DNA from: Bacteroidales bacterium UBA3743
Lineage (GTDB): Bacteria; Bacteroidota; Bacteroidia; Bacteroidales; Paludibacteraceae
DNA length: 27,884 nt
Reading direction: 5' to 3'
Assembly (NCBI GenBank): GCA_002371265.1
Contig: DFGT01000035.1
Span: 1 to 27,884 of the forward strand
Positions 1 to 7,259 of this stretch are shown here, one piece after another. How positions within the stretch are numbered: the first letter of the stretch is position 1; every line of letters begins with the position of its first letter. Position numbers and translations under genes: made by a program. The notes beneath the pieces were generated by a model. It saw only the letters and a program-made list of their open reading frames with translations, was not told where the DNA came from and searched no databases.

Positions 1-39
1 GTCTAACTTTAGGGGTTCATATCATAAAACCCGTCTTTT

Positions 40-2790
40 TTAATGAGCATCAAGCCAATTAGTTGCTACCGACAATTCAACCTTAAGTGGTACTTTCATC
101 TGGAACACATTCTCCATCTCATTCTTCACAATCTCACGCATAATCTCCTCCTCAGATTTAACTACGTTGAAATTCAATTCGTCGTGCACCTGGATTATCA
201 TTCTTGATTTTAACTTTCTATTGTCTATCTCCCGCTGTATATTGATCATCGCCAACTTAATAATGTCTGCCGCTGTACCCTGAATCGGTGCATTGATTGC
301 ATTTCTTTCAGCATTCTGACGCAGAGATCCATTACGTGAATTAATATCCTGGATAAAACGTCTTCTTCCAAACAATGTCTCTACATATTCATGCTCATGG
401 GCAAACGCTTTTATTTTCTCAAGATAATCATACACTTTAGGAAAAGCATTGAAATAACTTTCAATCATCTGCTTTGCCTCATCCTTAGAAATAGACAATC
501 TGTCTGCCAATCCATATGCTGATATTCCGTAAAGTATTCCAAAGTTTGCTGTCTTAGCCTTGCTTCGCATTTCCTTTGTAACCTCCTCAGTAGGAACTTT
601 GAAAATCTTTGAAGCGGTGTCCTGATGAAAATCAAATCCAGATAAAAATGATGATATCAATCCTTCATCCTCTGAGACGTGAGCCATAACTCTCAACTCA
701 ATCTGTGAATAATCGGCTGATAAGAAGACGGAATCATCGCCAGCTACGAAACATCTGCGTATTTCTCTTCCCATACTGTCTCGCACAGGTATGTTTTGCA
801 AATTAGGATTGCTCGAACTTAATCGTCCAGTGGCAGTCACTGTCTGATTAAACGATGTATGAATTTTTCCTGTGTGAGAATTCACAATTTCAGGAAGTGT
901 ATCAATATATGTGCTCAACAATTTTTTTACTCCACGATAATCCAGAATCTTCTCTATAATTGGATGTTTGCTTTTCAACGAAATCAACACATCCTCACTT
1001 GTCGACATCTGTCCACCCTTGGTTTTCTTTACTTTATCTACAAGATTCAACTCATTATAGATAACCTCACCAACTTGTTTTGGTGATGATATATTGAAAG
1101 AGTGTCCGGCAAGAGAATATATTTCTTTCGCAATGTTCTCCATCTCTGCCGTCATCTTAACAGAAGATTCCTTCAAACTCTTTTCATCAATGGTCACACC
1201 AGCGTTCTCCATCTCACAAAGAACATGCATCAACGGCATCTCAATAGTTTTAAACAACTTATCAAGATTGTTCTTAACTAACTCATCTTTGAAAATTTCG
1301 TAAAGCTGGAAAGTGATGTCAGCATCCTCAGCAGCATAATCTGCAAGTCTGTTCTTATCTACACTTCGTAATGGAAGATTCTTTTTACCATTCTCTGTTG
1401 TCAACTCTTCATAAGTAACAGTTTTATATTTCAAATACTGTTCTGCCAAAGCATCCATTCCATGTCTCAACTCTGGTTGGATAAGATAATGGGCAATCAT
1501 TGTGTCAAACAACTCACCCTTCACCTCTACCCCATATTGCTTGAGCATCAACACGTCGAACTTAAGGTTTTGTCCAATCTTAAATATTTTATCATTTTCA
1601 AACAAAGGTTTGAACTGATCAACTATTTTTTGTGTCTCCTCCCGATTTTCCGGTAAAAGAATAAAAAATGCCTCATTTTTCTTCCAACAGAAGCTCATTC
1701 CCACTAAATCTGCAGAAAATACGTCTGTTGAGGTCGTTTCCGTGTCAAAACAGAAAAAATCCTGAGTAGAAATTTTTGCCAAAAATTGGCTAATATCTTC
1801 TTGATTTTCAATCAATTTATAGTCATGAGAGACGGAAGTTAACTCGCTGAGACTTGAATATTTTTCTTCAGGCTGTGTAATTGTACTGAAATTATCAAAC
1901 AGAGAGAGTTGAACAGGGGCTGATTTTTGAGTATATTTATTGATGAAACTTTTTAATTCAAGATCATTGAATATTTTTAACATTTCATCGACTTTCTTTT
2001 CCTTGATGGCAAGATCAGAAATAGATGTCTCTATTGGAACCTCAGTACATATTGTCACAAGAAACTTTGAAAATTTAATCATTTCTACACTTTCCTGCAC
2101 CTTCGTCTTTAAAGCTCCTTTTATGGATTCTGAATTTTCAATTACAGATTCTACTGATCCAAACTCCTGTAGCAACTTGACAGCTGTTTTCTCTCCCACT
2201 CCCTTGCAACCAGGAATATTATCACTCGCGTCTCCCATTAGAGCAAGAAGGTCTATGATTTTTGAAGGGTCATCTATTCCCCACTTTTCACAAACCATAT
2301 TTTTATCCATCAACTCCAAACCATTTCCATGAGTGATACGAAGCATCTTGATATTATCGTCGACAAGCTGTGCATAATCTTTATCTGGAGTCACCATAAG
2401 TACCTCTAGACCTTCAGCCGCTCCACGTTTGGCAAGAGTTCCAACAATATCATCAGCTTCATATCCGTCAATCGCAAATTGAGGAATATTATAAGCGTCA
2501 ACAATTTTCTTAATCAACGGCACAGACGCATGAATCTCTTCAGGAGTTGCCTGACGTTGAGCTTTATATTCCGGATATTTTTCATGACGAAAAGTCTTGG
2601 CGGCAGAATCAAAAACTACAGCAATATGTGAAGGAGAATAATCCTTAAGAATCATCTCCAACTTATTAACAAATCCATAAACAATCGAGGTGTTTTCACC
2701 CTTTGAATTTTTCATTGGCTTATTCATCAAGGCGTAATATGAGCCAAAAATGATGGGATAAGCATCAATTAAAACAAGTCTATTATCCAT
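40..2790 (-). CDS. polA: DNA polymerase I
   Basis: Replication and repair polymerase that fills gaps and removes RNA primers. All three domains are visible. The N-terminal 5'-nuclease shows DGYEADDIVGTLA and GDASDNIPGCKGVGEKTA. The 3'-5' exonuclease keeps its acidic motifs (FDTETT, IGQNLKFD, YAAEDADITF), so proofreading looks intact. The family-A polymerase shows TGRLSSSNPNLQNIP, DYSQIELR (motif A), RSKAKTANFGILYG (O helix) and QVHDE (motif C). The length of about 916 aa is normal. I chose the ATG at 2790 (MDNRLVLIDAY) over an in-frame TTG at 2811, because the TTG falls inside a good promoter -7 element at 2809-2816. The gene is divergent from the polyprenyl synthase with about 70 bp between them. 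A weak GGGTT/AACCC stem (13-33) lies just beyond the stop. Confidence 0.97.
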   Translation of the reverse strand: MDNRLVLIDAYPIIFGSYYALMNKPMKNSKGENTSIVYGFVNKLEMILKDYSPSHIAVVFDSAAKTFRHEKYPEYKAQRQATPEEIHASVPLIKKIVDAYNIPQFAIDGYEADDIVGTLAKRGAAEGLEVLMVTPDKDYAQLVDDNIKMLRITHGNGLELMDKNMVCEKWGIDDPSKIIDLLALMGDASDNIPGCKGVGEKTAVKLLQEFGSVESVIENSESIKGALKTKVQESVEMIKFSKFLVTICTEVPIETSISDLAIKEKKVDEMLKIFNDLELKSFINKYTQKSAPVQLSLFDNFSTITQPEEKYSSLSELTSVSHDYKLIENQEDISQFLAKISTQDFFCFDTETTSTDVFSADLVGMSFCWKKNEAFFILLPENREETQKIVDQFKPLFENDKIFKIGQNLKFDVLMLKQYGVEVKGELFDTMIAHYLIQPELRHGMDALAEQYLKYKTVTYEELTTENGKKNLPLRSVDKNRLADYAAEDADITFQLYEIFKDELVKNNLDKLFKTIEMPLMHVLCEMENAGVTIDEKSLKESSVKMTAEMENIAKEIYSLAGHSFNISSPKQVGEVIYNELNLVDKVKKTKGGQMSTSEDVLISLKSKHPIIEKILDYRGVKKLLSTYIDTLPEIVNSHTGKIHTSFNQTVTATGRLSSSNPNLQNIPVRDSMGREIRRCFVAGDDSVFLSADYSQIELRVMAHVSEDEGLISSFLSGFDFHQDTASKIFKVPTEEVTKEMRSKAKTANFGILYGISAYGLADRLSISKDEAKQMIESYFNAFPKVYDYLEKIKAFAHEHEYVETLFGRRRFIQDINSRNGSLRQNAERNAINAPIQGTAADIIKLAMINIQREIDNRKLKSRMIIQVHDELNFNVVKSEEEIMREIVKNEMENVFQMKVPLKVELSVATNWLDAH

Positions 2791-2808
2791 TTTTTGAAAT
2801 TCATTTTC

Positions 2809-2839
2809 CAAACTTACTTACATTTATTAAATTCGCAAA
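2809..2839 (-). promoter_or_regulatory. polA promoter, Bacteroidota type
   Basis: Read on the minus strand, TTTG (2839-2836), a 19-nt spacer and TAAGTTTG (2816-2809) match the Bacteroidota sigma-ABfr consensus TTTG-N19-TAnnTTTG exactly. Transcription would start near 2802, about 12 nt before the polA ATG at 2790. No equally good element was seen for the divergent plus-strand gene. Confidence 0.6.
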
Positions 2840-2860
2840 AAATTTTTGATTGAATTACGG

Positions 2861-3838
2861 ATGTCAACATTAGATACAGCAAAAAAAGCAATAGAAAAGG
2901 AGTATGAAATCTTCTCTAAGAAGTTTGACGGATATTTTGCGTCAGACAATGAATTGCTGTCAGCTGTAAACAACTACATACTTCAAAAAAAGGGTAAACA
3001 GATCAGACCAATAATGGCTCTGCTTGCTGCTAAATGTCTTGGAGACGTGAATGATTCAAGTTACGACGGTGCAACAGCTATTGAGATGCTCCACACCGCA
3101 AGCCTTATCCACGATGACATTGTGGACGAGGCAGACTCACGTCGTGGCCAGAAATCAGTCAACAATATTTGGCAAAATAAAGTTTCTGTCCTGGTTGGCG
3201 ACTATCTTCTTTCACAGGCGTTGAATGTTGCTTCACAAACCAACTCACTGGAAATAATCAAGTCTATTTGTAGTGTAGGAAAAAAATTGACAGACGGTGA
3301 ATTAATCCAACTTTACAATTCAAAAAACAGAACCTTCAACGAGGAAATTTACTATAACGTCATAAAAAAGAAAACAGCTGTATTATTCTCAACTGCTTGT
3401 TTTATAGGTGCTAAAAGTGTTAGCAATAATCAACAGATGATTGATTCTCTCGTTGATTTCGGCACTATTTTTGGAATCTGTTTTCAAATAAGAGACGACA
3501 TTTTCGACTACTTATCAACAGAAAAAGAGATAGGCAAACCAGTGGGTAACGATATACGCGAAGGCAAAGCCACTCTTCCACTTATTTATGCTTTGAACAA
3601 CAGTTCAGAGGTGAAAAGAAATGAAATCGTCGACATTCTGAGAAAAGAAAATAAAACAAATGAAGAAGTCGAACAACTTATCAACTTCACTGTTGAAAAA
3701 GGTGGAATAGAATATGCTTCCAAAAAGATGAAAGAATTTGAAAAAGAAGGAATTAAATGTTTGGATTCTATTCCTGAATCAGATGCAAAAAAAGCATTAC
3801 TGATGCTTCTCAACTATACGATTGTAAGAGAATATTAA
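2861..3838 (+). CDS. ispB: Long-chain polyprenyl diphosphate synthase
   Basis: Trans-prenyltransferase that condenses isopentenyl diphosphate onto allylic diphosphates, giving the side chain of respiratory quinones. It has GKQIRP (residues 45-50), the first Asp-rich motif DDIVD (85-89) followed by SRRG, KKKTA, and the second Asp-rich motif DDIFD (212-216). Residues 4 and 5 before the first motif are Ser and Ala; small residues there are typical of long-chain (octaprenyl and longer) enzymes, but the exact length cannot be read. The ATG at 2861 (MSTLDTAKK) was chosen over an upstream in-frame TTG at 2846. Length is 325 aa, normal for the family. It is divergent from polA. The symbol is by family resemblance. 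Confidence 0.88.
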   Translation: MSTLDTAKKAIEKEYEIFSKKFDGYFASDNELLSAVNNYILQKKGKQIRPIMALLAAKCLGDVNDSSYDGATAIEMLHTASLIHDDIVDEADSRRGQKSVNNIWQNKVSVLVGDYLLSQALNVASQTNSLEIIKSICSVGKKLTDGELIQLYNSKNRTFNEEIYYNVIKKKTAVLFSTACFIGAKSVSNNQQMIDSLVDFGTIFGICFQIRDDIFDYLSTEKEIGKPVGNDIREGKATLPLIYALNNSSEVKRNEIVDILRKENKTNEEVEQLINFTVEKGGIEYASKKMKEFEKEGIKCLDSIPESDAKKALLMLLNYTIVREY

Positions 3839-3865
3839 AATTCTAATTTATAAGAGAAAAGTTAA

Positions 3866-3892
3866 GGGCCAATATTTGTTAGATATTGACCC
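3866..3892. terminator. Hairpin between convergent genes, probable terminator
   Basis: GGGCCAATAT (3866-3875) and ATATTGACCC (3883-3892) form a 10-bp stem with a 7-nt loop. The one non-Watson-Crick position is C.A on the plus strand and a G.U wobble on the minus strand. It lies 27 nt after the polyprenyl synthase stop and is followed by a moderately T-rich run (3896-3909). It could serve either convergent transcript. Confidence 0.45.
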
Positions 3893-3945
3893 TAATCATA
3901 TTTATTTTCTACTAATTCGTAAAATCGAAAAGTTATAATATTTAT

Positions 3946-4007
3946 GTGCTCGTCTACGACTCGCACTAGAGAAGTGAAGTTAGGGCGTTCCGCCCTTAAC
4001 AATCCTC
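3946..4007 (-). repeat. Multi-hairpin dispersed repeat, copy A
   Basis: Member of the repeat family described in the findings. Read on the minus strand it runs GAGGATTGTTAA, hairpin P1 (GGGCG-GAA-CGCCC), a short spacer, then hairpin P2. P2 here is GTGCGAGTC-GTA-GACGAGCAC. Relative to the other copies one C-G pair has become T-A with both sides changed, so pairing is preserved. It begins 7 nt after the deoC stop codon, in the 3' region of that transcript. Confidence 0.8.
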
Positions 4008-4013
4008 ACATTA

Positions 4014-4892
4014 TTAGAAATATGATACCTTCTCACCAGTGATATCAGAAAGAAGATTATTTGCCAAACTGCTTGCTCCTATTCTGAACAGAGATTTGTC
4101 GGTATGATCAGCTCCTAAGACACTTTCTACTATTGAATAGTACTTGACAGCGTCTGATGACGTAGAAATGCCTCCAGCAGCCTTAAAACCTACATTTCTG
4201 CCTATTTCTGGTTCCATCTTACCTATAACCTCACACATAACGTATGCTGCCGCAAGATTGGCCACACTTCCATCTTTTCCTGTACTGGTCTTGATAAAGT
4301 CTGCTCCTGCGTTGATAGAAATGATAGCGGCTTTTTCTATGTTCTCAACAGTTTTCAACAATGAAACCTCAAGAATAACCTTCAAAGTTACATCCTTACA
4401 ATATGCTTTAATCTCTGAGATCTCATCATAAATATCGTCATAATCTCCTGCCAAATACTTGCCAACAGGAAAAACTATATCAATCTCTGTAGCTCCTGAC
4501 GCGATAGCCAATCCTACTTCGGCCAACTTGACCTCCATAAATGTCTGTGAATGTGGAAAACCACCTGCAACTGCTACTATATCCACATCTTCCAACAATG
4601 TTTCTTTTACCGTTGGAACAAATGCCGGATATACACAAATGCCAGCAGGCAGAGGCAATATGTCAAACTTTGAGTCGAAATTGTTAACCTTATCAACAAA
4701 AGCAGTTACAGATTCACTGTTATCTGTTGATTTTAAAGTAGTAAGATCTATATTTTCAAGAAGTTTGCAATAAATTGCCTTAGTGTTGTTTCTCTCAAAT
4801 GAAGAATGTAGAAGCGCATCTACAGCCATTTCTACTTCTCGCTCGTTCTTGCCAATTGAATACTTGGAAAAAAGTTCAAATATATTATTCAT
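4014..4892 (-). CDS. deoC: Deoxyribose-phosphate aldolase
   Basis: Cleaves 2-deoxyribose 5-phosphate to glyceraldehyde 3-phosphate and acetaldehyde in deoxynucleoside catabolism. The Schiff-base lysine is K201 in ADFIKTSTGK, the second catalytic lysine is K237 in GFKAAGGI, and the catalytic Asp is D138 in ATEIDIVFP. With LKVILEVS this gives the complete DeoC TIM-barrel active site. At 292 aa it is longer than the compact ~220-aa type and resembles the E. coli-like longer type. It is the last gene of a minus-strand operon and overlaps the upstream MazG-like gene by 8 nt, suggesting translational coupling. Other deo genes are not in the window. Confidence 0.93.
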   Translation of the reverse strand: MNNIFELFSKYSIGKNEREVEMAVDALLHSSFERNNTKAIYCKLLENIDLTTLKSTDNSESVTAFVDKVNNFDSKFDILPLPAGICVYPAFVPTVKETLLEDVDIVAVAGGFPHSQTFMEVKLAEVGLAIASGATEIDIVFPVGKYLAGDYDDIYDEISEIKAYCKDVTLKVILEVSLLKTVENIEKAAIISINAGADFIKTSTGKDGSVANLAAAYVMCEVIGKMEPEIGRNVGFKAAGGISTSSDAVKYYSIVESVLGADHTDKSLFRIGASSLANNLLSDITGEKVSYF

Positions 4893-5232
4893 CTTTCTTA
4901 AATAGTTTTACGTTGTTGATATGACGATCCTTGTCACGACTCGTCTTTTTCTCTATGTTTTTTAGGAAAGCTTCATTCAAATCCACTCCAGTCTGGTTTG
5001 CCAGACAAGTCAAGACCCACAGTATGTCAGCCATCTCGTCTGCAATCGACGATTCCTTTTCTTTATCCTTGAAACTCTGGTCACCGTATGTGCGTGCCAT
5101 AAGACGGGCCAACTCTCCCACCTCTTCCATAAGACATGCAGTATTGGTGAGTTCAGAAAAATATCGCACACCGTAACGCTTTATCCAATCGTCGACGGTG
5201 TGCTGAATATCTTTAAGTGTGAGATCCTGCAT
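4885..5232 (-). CDS. MazG-like nucleotide pyrophosphohydrolase
   Basis: Small all-alpha NTP-PPase of the MazG/YpjD type (115 aa, single domain). The metal-binding signature is present: E36, E37 and E40 in MEEVGE, then E66 and D69 in ADEMADILW, the expected EExxE...ExxD spacing. Such enzymes hydrolyse nucleoside triphosphates to monophosphate and pyrophosphate, usually to remove aberrant nucleotides; the substrate here is unknown. Its ATG overlaps the nadA stop by 1 nt (TAATG), and its own end overlaps deoC by 8 nt. It therefore sits as the coupled middle gene between NAD synthesis and deoxyribose-phosphate breakdown. Confidence 0.88.
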   Translation of the reverse strand: MQDLTLKDIQHTVDDWIKRYGVRYFSELTNTACLMEEVGELARLMARTYGDQSFKDKEKESSIADEMADILWVLTCLANQTGVDLNEAFLKNIEKKTSRDKDRHINNVKLFKKDE

Positions 5233-6176
5233 TATAAACCAAGTTTAGCACTTATTTCCAACATCTTCTGAATAGGTTTGACTGCCTTCTCACGCAATTC
5301 ATCTGAAACTTCTACTTCAGGCGACTCATTCTTCAAAACCTCATAAACCTTCTCGAGAGTGTTGAGACGCATAAAGCTGCAGTTGTTGCAGGCACATGTT
5401 GAGTCTTCAGGTGGAATAGGGATAAACACCTTGTCTGGGGCAGACTTCTGCATCTCATGAAGAATACCGCTCTCTGTTGCTACCAAGAAGCGTTTGCAGT
5501 CAGATGCAACAGCATATTTCAAAAGTCCGGCTGTAGATCCTACCTTGTCTGCCAAACGAACAATTACATCCTTACACTCAGGATGAACAAGCACCTGTGC
5601 ATCTGGATACTCTTTCTTCAGGTCAAGCACCTTACGTACAGAGAACTTCTCATGCACATGGCAAGCACCATTCCAAAGCACCATATTTCTACCAGTGATG
5701 CTATTGATATAGTTGCCAAGGTTTTTGTCCGGACCGAAAATTATCTTCTCGTCTTTTGGAAAACTCTCCACAATCTGCTTTGCGTTTGTACTTGTCACCA
5801 CCACATCAGTCAATGCCTTGACAGCAGCAGTGGTATTGACATAAGAAATCACCTTATGACCTGGATGAGCCTTGATAAATTTTTCAAACTCATCAGCCGG
5901 ACAGCTGTCAGCAAGTGAACATCCAGCAGCCATGTCAGGCACCAACACTTTCTTGTTCGGTGAAAGGATCTTTGCAGTCTCACCCATGAAATGAACTCCA
6001 CAAAGCATTATTATATCCGCATCCGTTTTAGCTGCCCACTGAGCCAATGCCAAACTGTCGCCAACGAAATCAGCTATATCCTGAATATCCCCGTCTTGAT
6101 AATAGTGTGCCATTATTATAGCATTCTTTTCCTTTTTCAAACGGTTGATTTCGGAAATCAGAAACTCTTTTTCCAT
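5232..6176 (-). CDS. nadA: Quinolinate synthase A
   Basis: Condenses iminoaspartate with dihydroxyacetone phosphate to quinolinate in de novo NAD synthesis, using a [4Fe-4S] cluster. The three expected cluster cysteines are C86 (AAGCSLAD), C172 (NGACHVHEKF) and C266 (CNNCSFMRLN), with spacing of 86 and 94 residues as in the family. AHYYQ (residues 23-27), VNTTA and GSTAGLL are also present. Length 314 aa is normal. The neighbouring steps nadB and nadC are not in the window. First gene of the three-gene minus-strand operon. Its leader is long if the promoter candidate at 6377-6384 is correct. Confidence 0.96.
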   Translation of the reverse strand: MEKEFLISEINRLKKEKNAIIMAHYYQDGDIQDIADFVGDSLALAQWAAKTDADIIMLCGVHFMGETAKILSPNKKVLVPDMAAGCSLADSCPADEFEKFIKAHPGHKVISYVNTTAAVKALTDVVVTSTNAKQIVESFPKDEKIIFGPDKNLGNYINSITGRNMVLWNGACHVHEKFSVRKVLDLKKEYPDAQVLVHPECKDVIVRLADKVGSTAGLLKYAVASDCKRFLVATESGILHEMQKSAPDKVFIPIPPEDSTCACNNCSFMRLNTLEKVYEVLKNESPEVEVSDELREKAVKPIQKMLEISAKLGL

Positions 6177-6755
6177 TATATATTTATATGTTGATATAAG
6201 AAAATACTAGTTTAAAAATCTCTAAAATATAACAATAATAGGGTGTTGGTTATGTTAATAAAAAGATGCGGAAAAAGTAATCAATTATAATCAAGAGACG
6301 ATCAACAATTCCGTCTTCTCTAACTTACTGAATGATTGATTAAATTCCGACTTTATTAACAATATTAACAACAATGCAAATATAATTTTTCTTTCGCTAA
6401 GTTGAAATCATAAGTGTTATTAAAGTGCTAAATTTTGTAAAAAGATTCTTGATAAGTTTATAAAAAAAATTCACCAAGAAATTTGGAAATATGTAAAGGC
6501 AGTCGGCTTAAAATAGTTTTTTAAATTCATGGCAATAGTTATTATTTGTTTTCTTGAAGTTTTCAACATTTTTAGCTTGGATTCTTGACAATAGAAGGGT
6601 GTGAAATCAGTGGTTTATCAACAGCGAAAAGCCAAATTGTTGATGAAGTAAAAAGCAAAATTACTTGGTTAATTATGCCATGATAGAGATAAAAAAAAGG
6701 TAATAAAATTTAAATAAAGTGAGATCGACGAATTATAATACTCCTTTAAGACTGA
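6177..6755. other. AT-rich gene-free stretch upstream of nadA
   Basis: No convincing coding sequence or tRNA was seen on either strand. Besides the nadA promoter candidate, it holds a 7-bp stem, ATCAACA (6617-6623) / TGTTGAT (6638-6644). The rest appears to be unconstrained AT-rich spacer leading into the repeat cluster. Confidence 0.5.
6377..6384 (-). promoter_or_regulatory. Candidate nadA operon -7 element
   Basis: On the minus strand this reads TATATTTG, matching TAnnTTTG. No clear TTTG lies at the expected -33 position. It is the only match I found between 6177 and 6390. It implies a leader of about 190 nt. That leader contains an imperfect stem (GAGAAGACG...CGTCTC, 6294-6320), which could be regulatory but is unproven. 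Confidence 0.3.
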
Positions 6756-6762
6756 GTTTTAC

Positions 6763-6924
6763 GAGGATTGTTAAGGGCGGAACGCCCTAACTTTCCCTCT
6801 CTCCGCGAATCCGCAAGGATGAGCGGAAAAAATGCAATCATTGTTATTATATTATTAAAATATTTGTGCTCGCCTACGGCTCGCACTGTGGTAGGGTTAG
6901 GGCGTTCCGCCCTTAACAATCCTC
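6763..6924. repeat. Head-to-head composite of two multi-hairpin repeat arms (B and C)
   Basis: Left arm B (6763-6825) reads on the plus strand as GAGGATTGTTAA, P1 hairpin, then a degenerate P2 (CCGCGAATCC...GATGAGCGG). A core containing AAATGCAATCATTGTT and an ATTATTAAA tract follows. Right arm C (6866-6924) is in reverse orientation with an intact P2 and P1. The arrangement and core recur at 16913-17075. It resembles paired REP/BIME or MITE structures. It lies in a divergent intergenic region. Confidence 0.8.
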
Positions 6925-6960
6925 ATTTATAGAACAAAGTAAAGAAATATAGGTTTATTC

Positions 6961-7081
6961 TCTTTTCCTCATAAAAAGTCGAAGACTTTCTCTTTAAACT
7001 CCCATTCTCTGTGGTAAAAAAATGCTCGCCTACGGCTCGCACATTAGGATGGGTTAGGGCGTTCCGCCCTTAACAATCCTC
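6961..7081 (-). repeat. Multi-hairpin dispersed repeat, long copy D with third hairpin
   Basis: P1 and P2 occupy 7023-7081 (read on minus). Beyond P2 the copy continues through ACCACAGAGA and AGTTTAAAGAGAAAG to a third hairpin P3, AAAGTC-TTC-GACTTT (975-989 of the 6 kb block, i.e. 6975-6989). The same extension, with P3 as AAAGGC-TAC-GCCTTT, is seen in copy G at 21584-21701. One pair differs on both sides between the two copies. Confidence 0.75.
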
Positions 7082-7180
7082 GTAAAACATTTAATAAATG
7101 AAAAAGCAAATTTATTATCTTTACTATGCCAAATCACTACACAAGTTTGGAAAAGTTTTACATCGCTTCTAATTATTTAT

Positions 7181-7217
7181 TTTGAATGGTTATAATGGTG
7201 TAAATATTATAAATTTG
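7181..7217 (+). promoter_or_regulatory. Candidate promoter of the helicase-nuclease gene
   Basis: TAAATTTG at 7210-7217 matches the -7 element. The nearest TTTG (7181-7184) is 25 nt away, longer than the usual ~19, so the -33 assignment is weak. Transcription would start near 7224, about 36 nt before the ATG at 7260. Confidence 0.35.
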
Positions 7218-7259
7218 CAGAAAAAAACATATTCCACATTCATAAATAACAGATGAGTT

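Larger units (their letters stand above)
6756..7088. repeat. Perfect 36-bp terminal inverted repeats bounding the repeat cluster
   Basis: Positions 6756-6791 (GTTTTACGAGGATTG...CCCTAAC) and 7053-7088 are exact reverse complements over 36 bp. They enclose arms B, C and D in 333 bp. The match reaches past the usual repeat boundary into GTTTTAC, which no other copy shares. This may be one non-autonomous element, or the product of a recent duplication or gene conversion. Confidence 0.7.

Noticed and set aside
2846..2860. TTG start for the polyprenyl synthase at 2846
   Set aside because: An ATG 15 nt downstream gives the usual N-terminus; TTG starts are uncommon and no ribosome binding site favours it.
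6177..7259. Possible tRNA or structured small RNA gene in the long divergent spacer
   Set aside because: No cloverleaf, T-loop motif or anticodon arm was found; the structure present is accounted for by the dispersed hairpin repeats.
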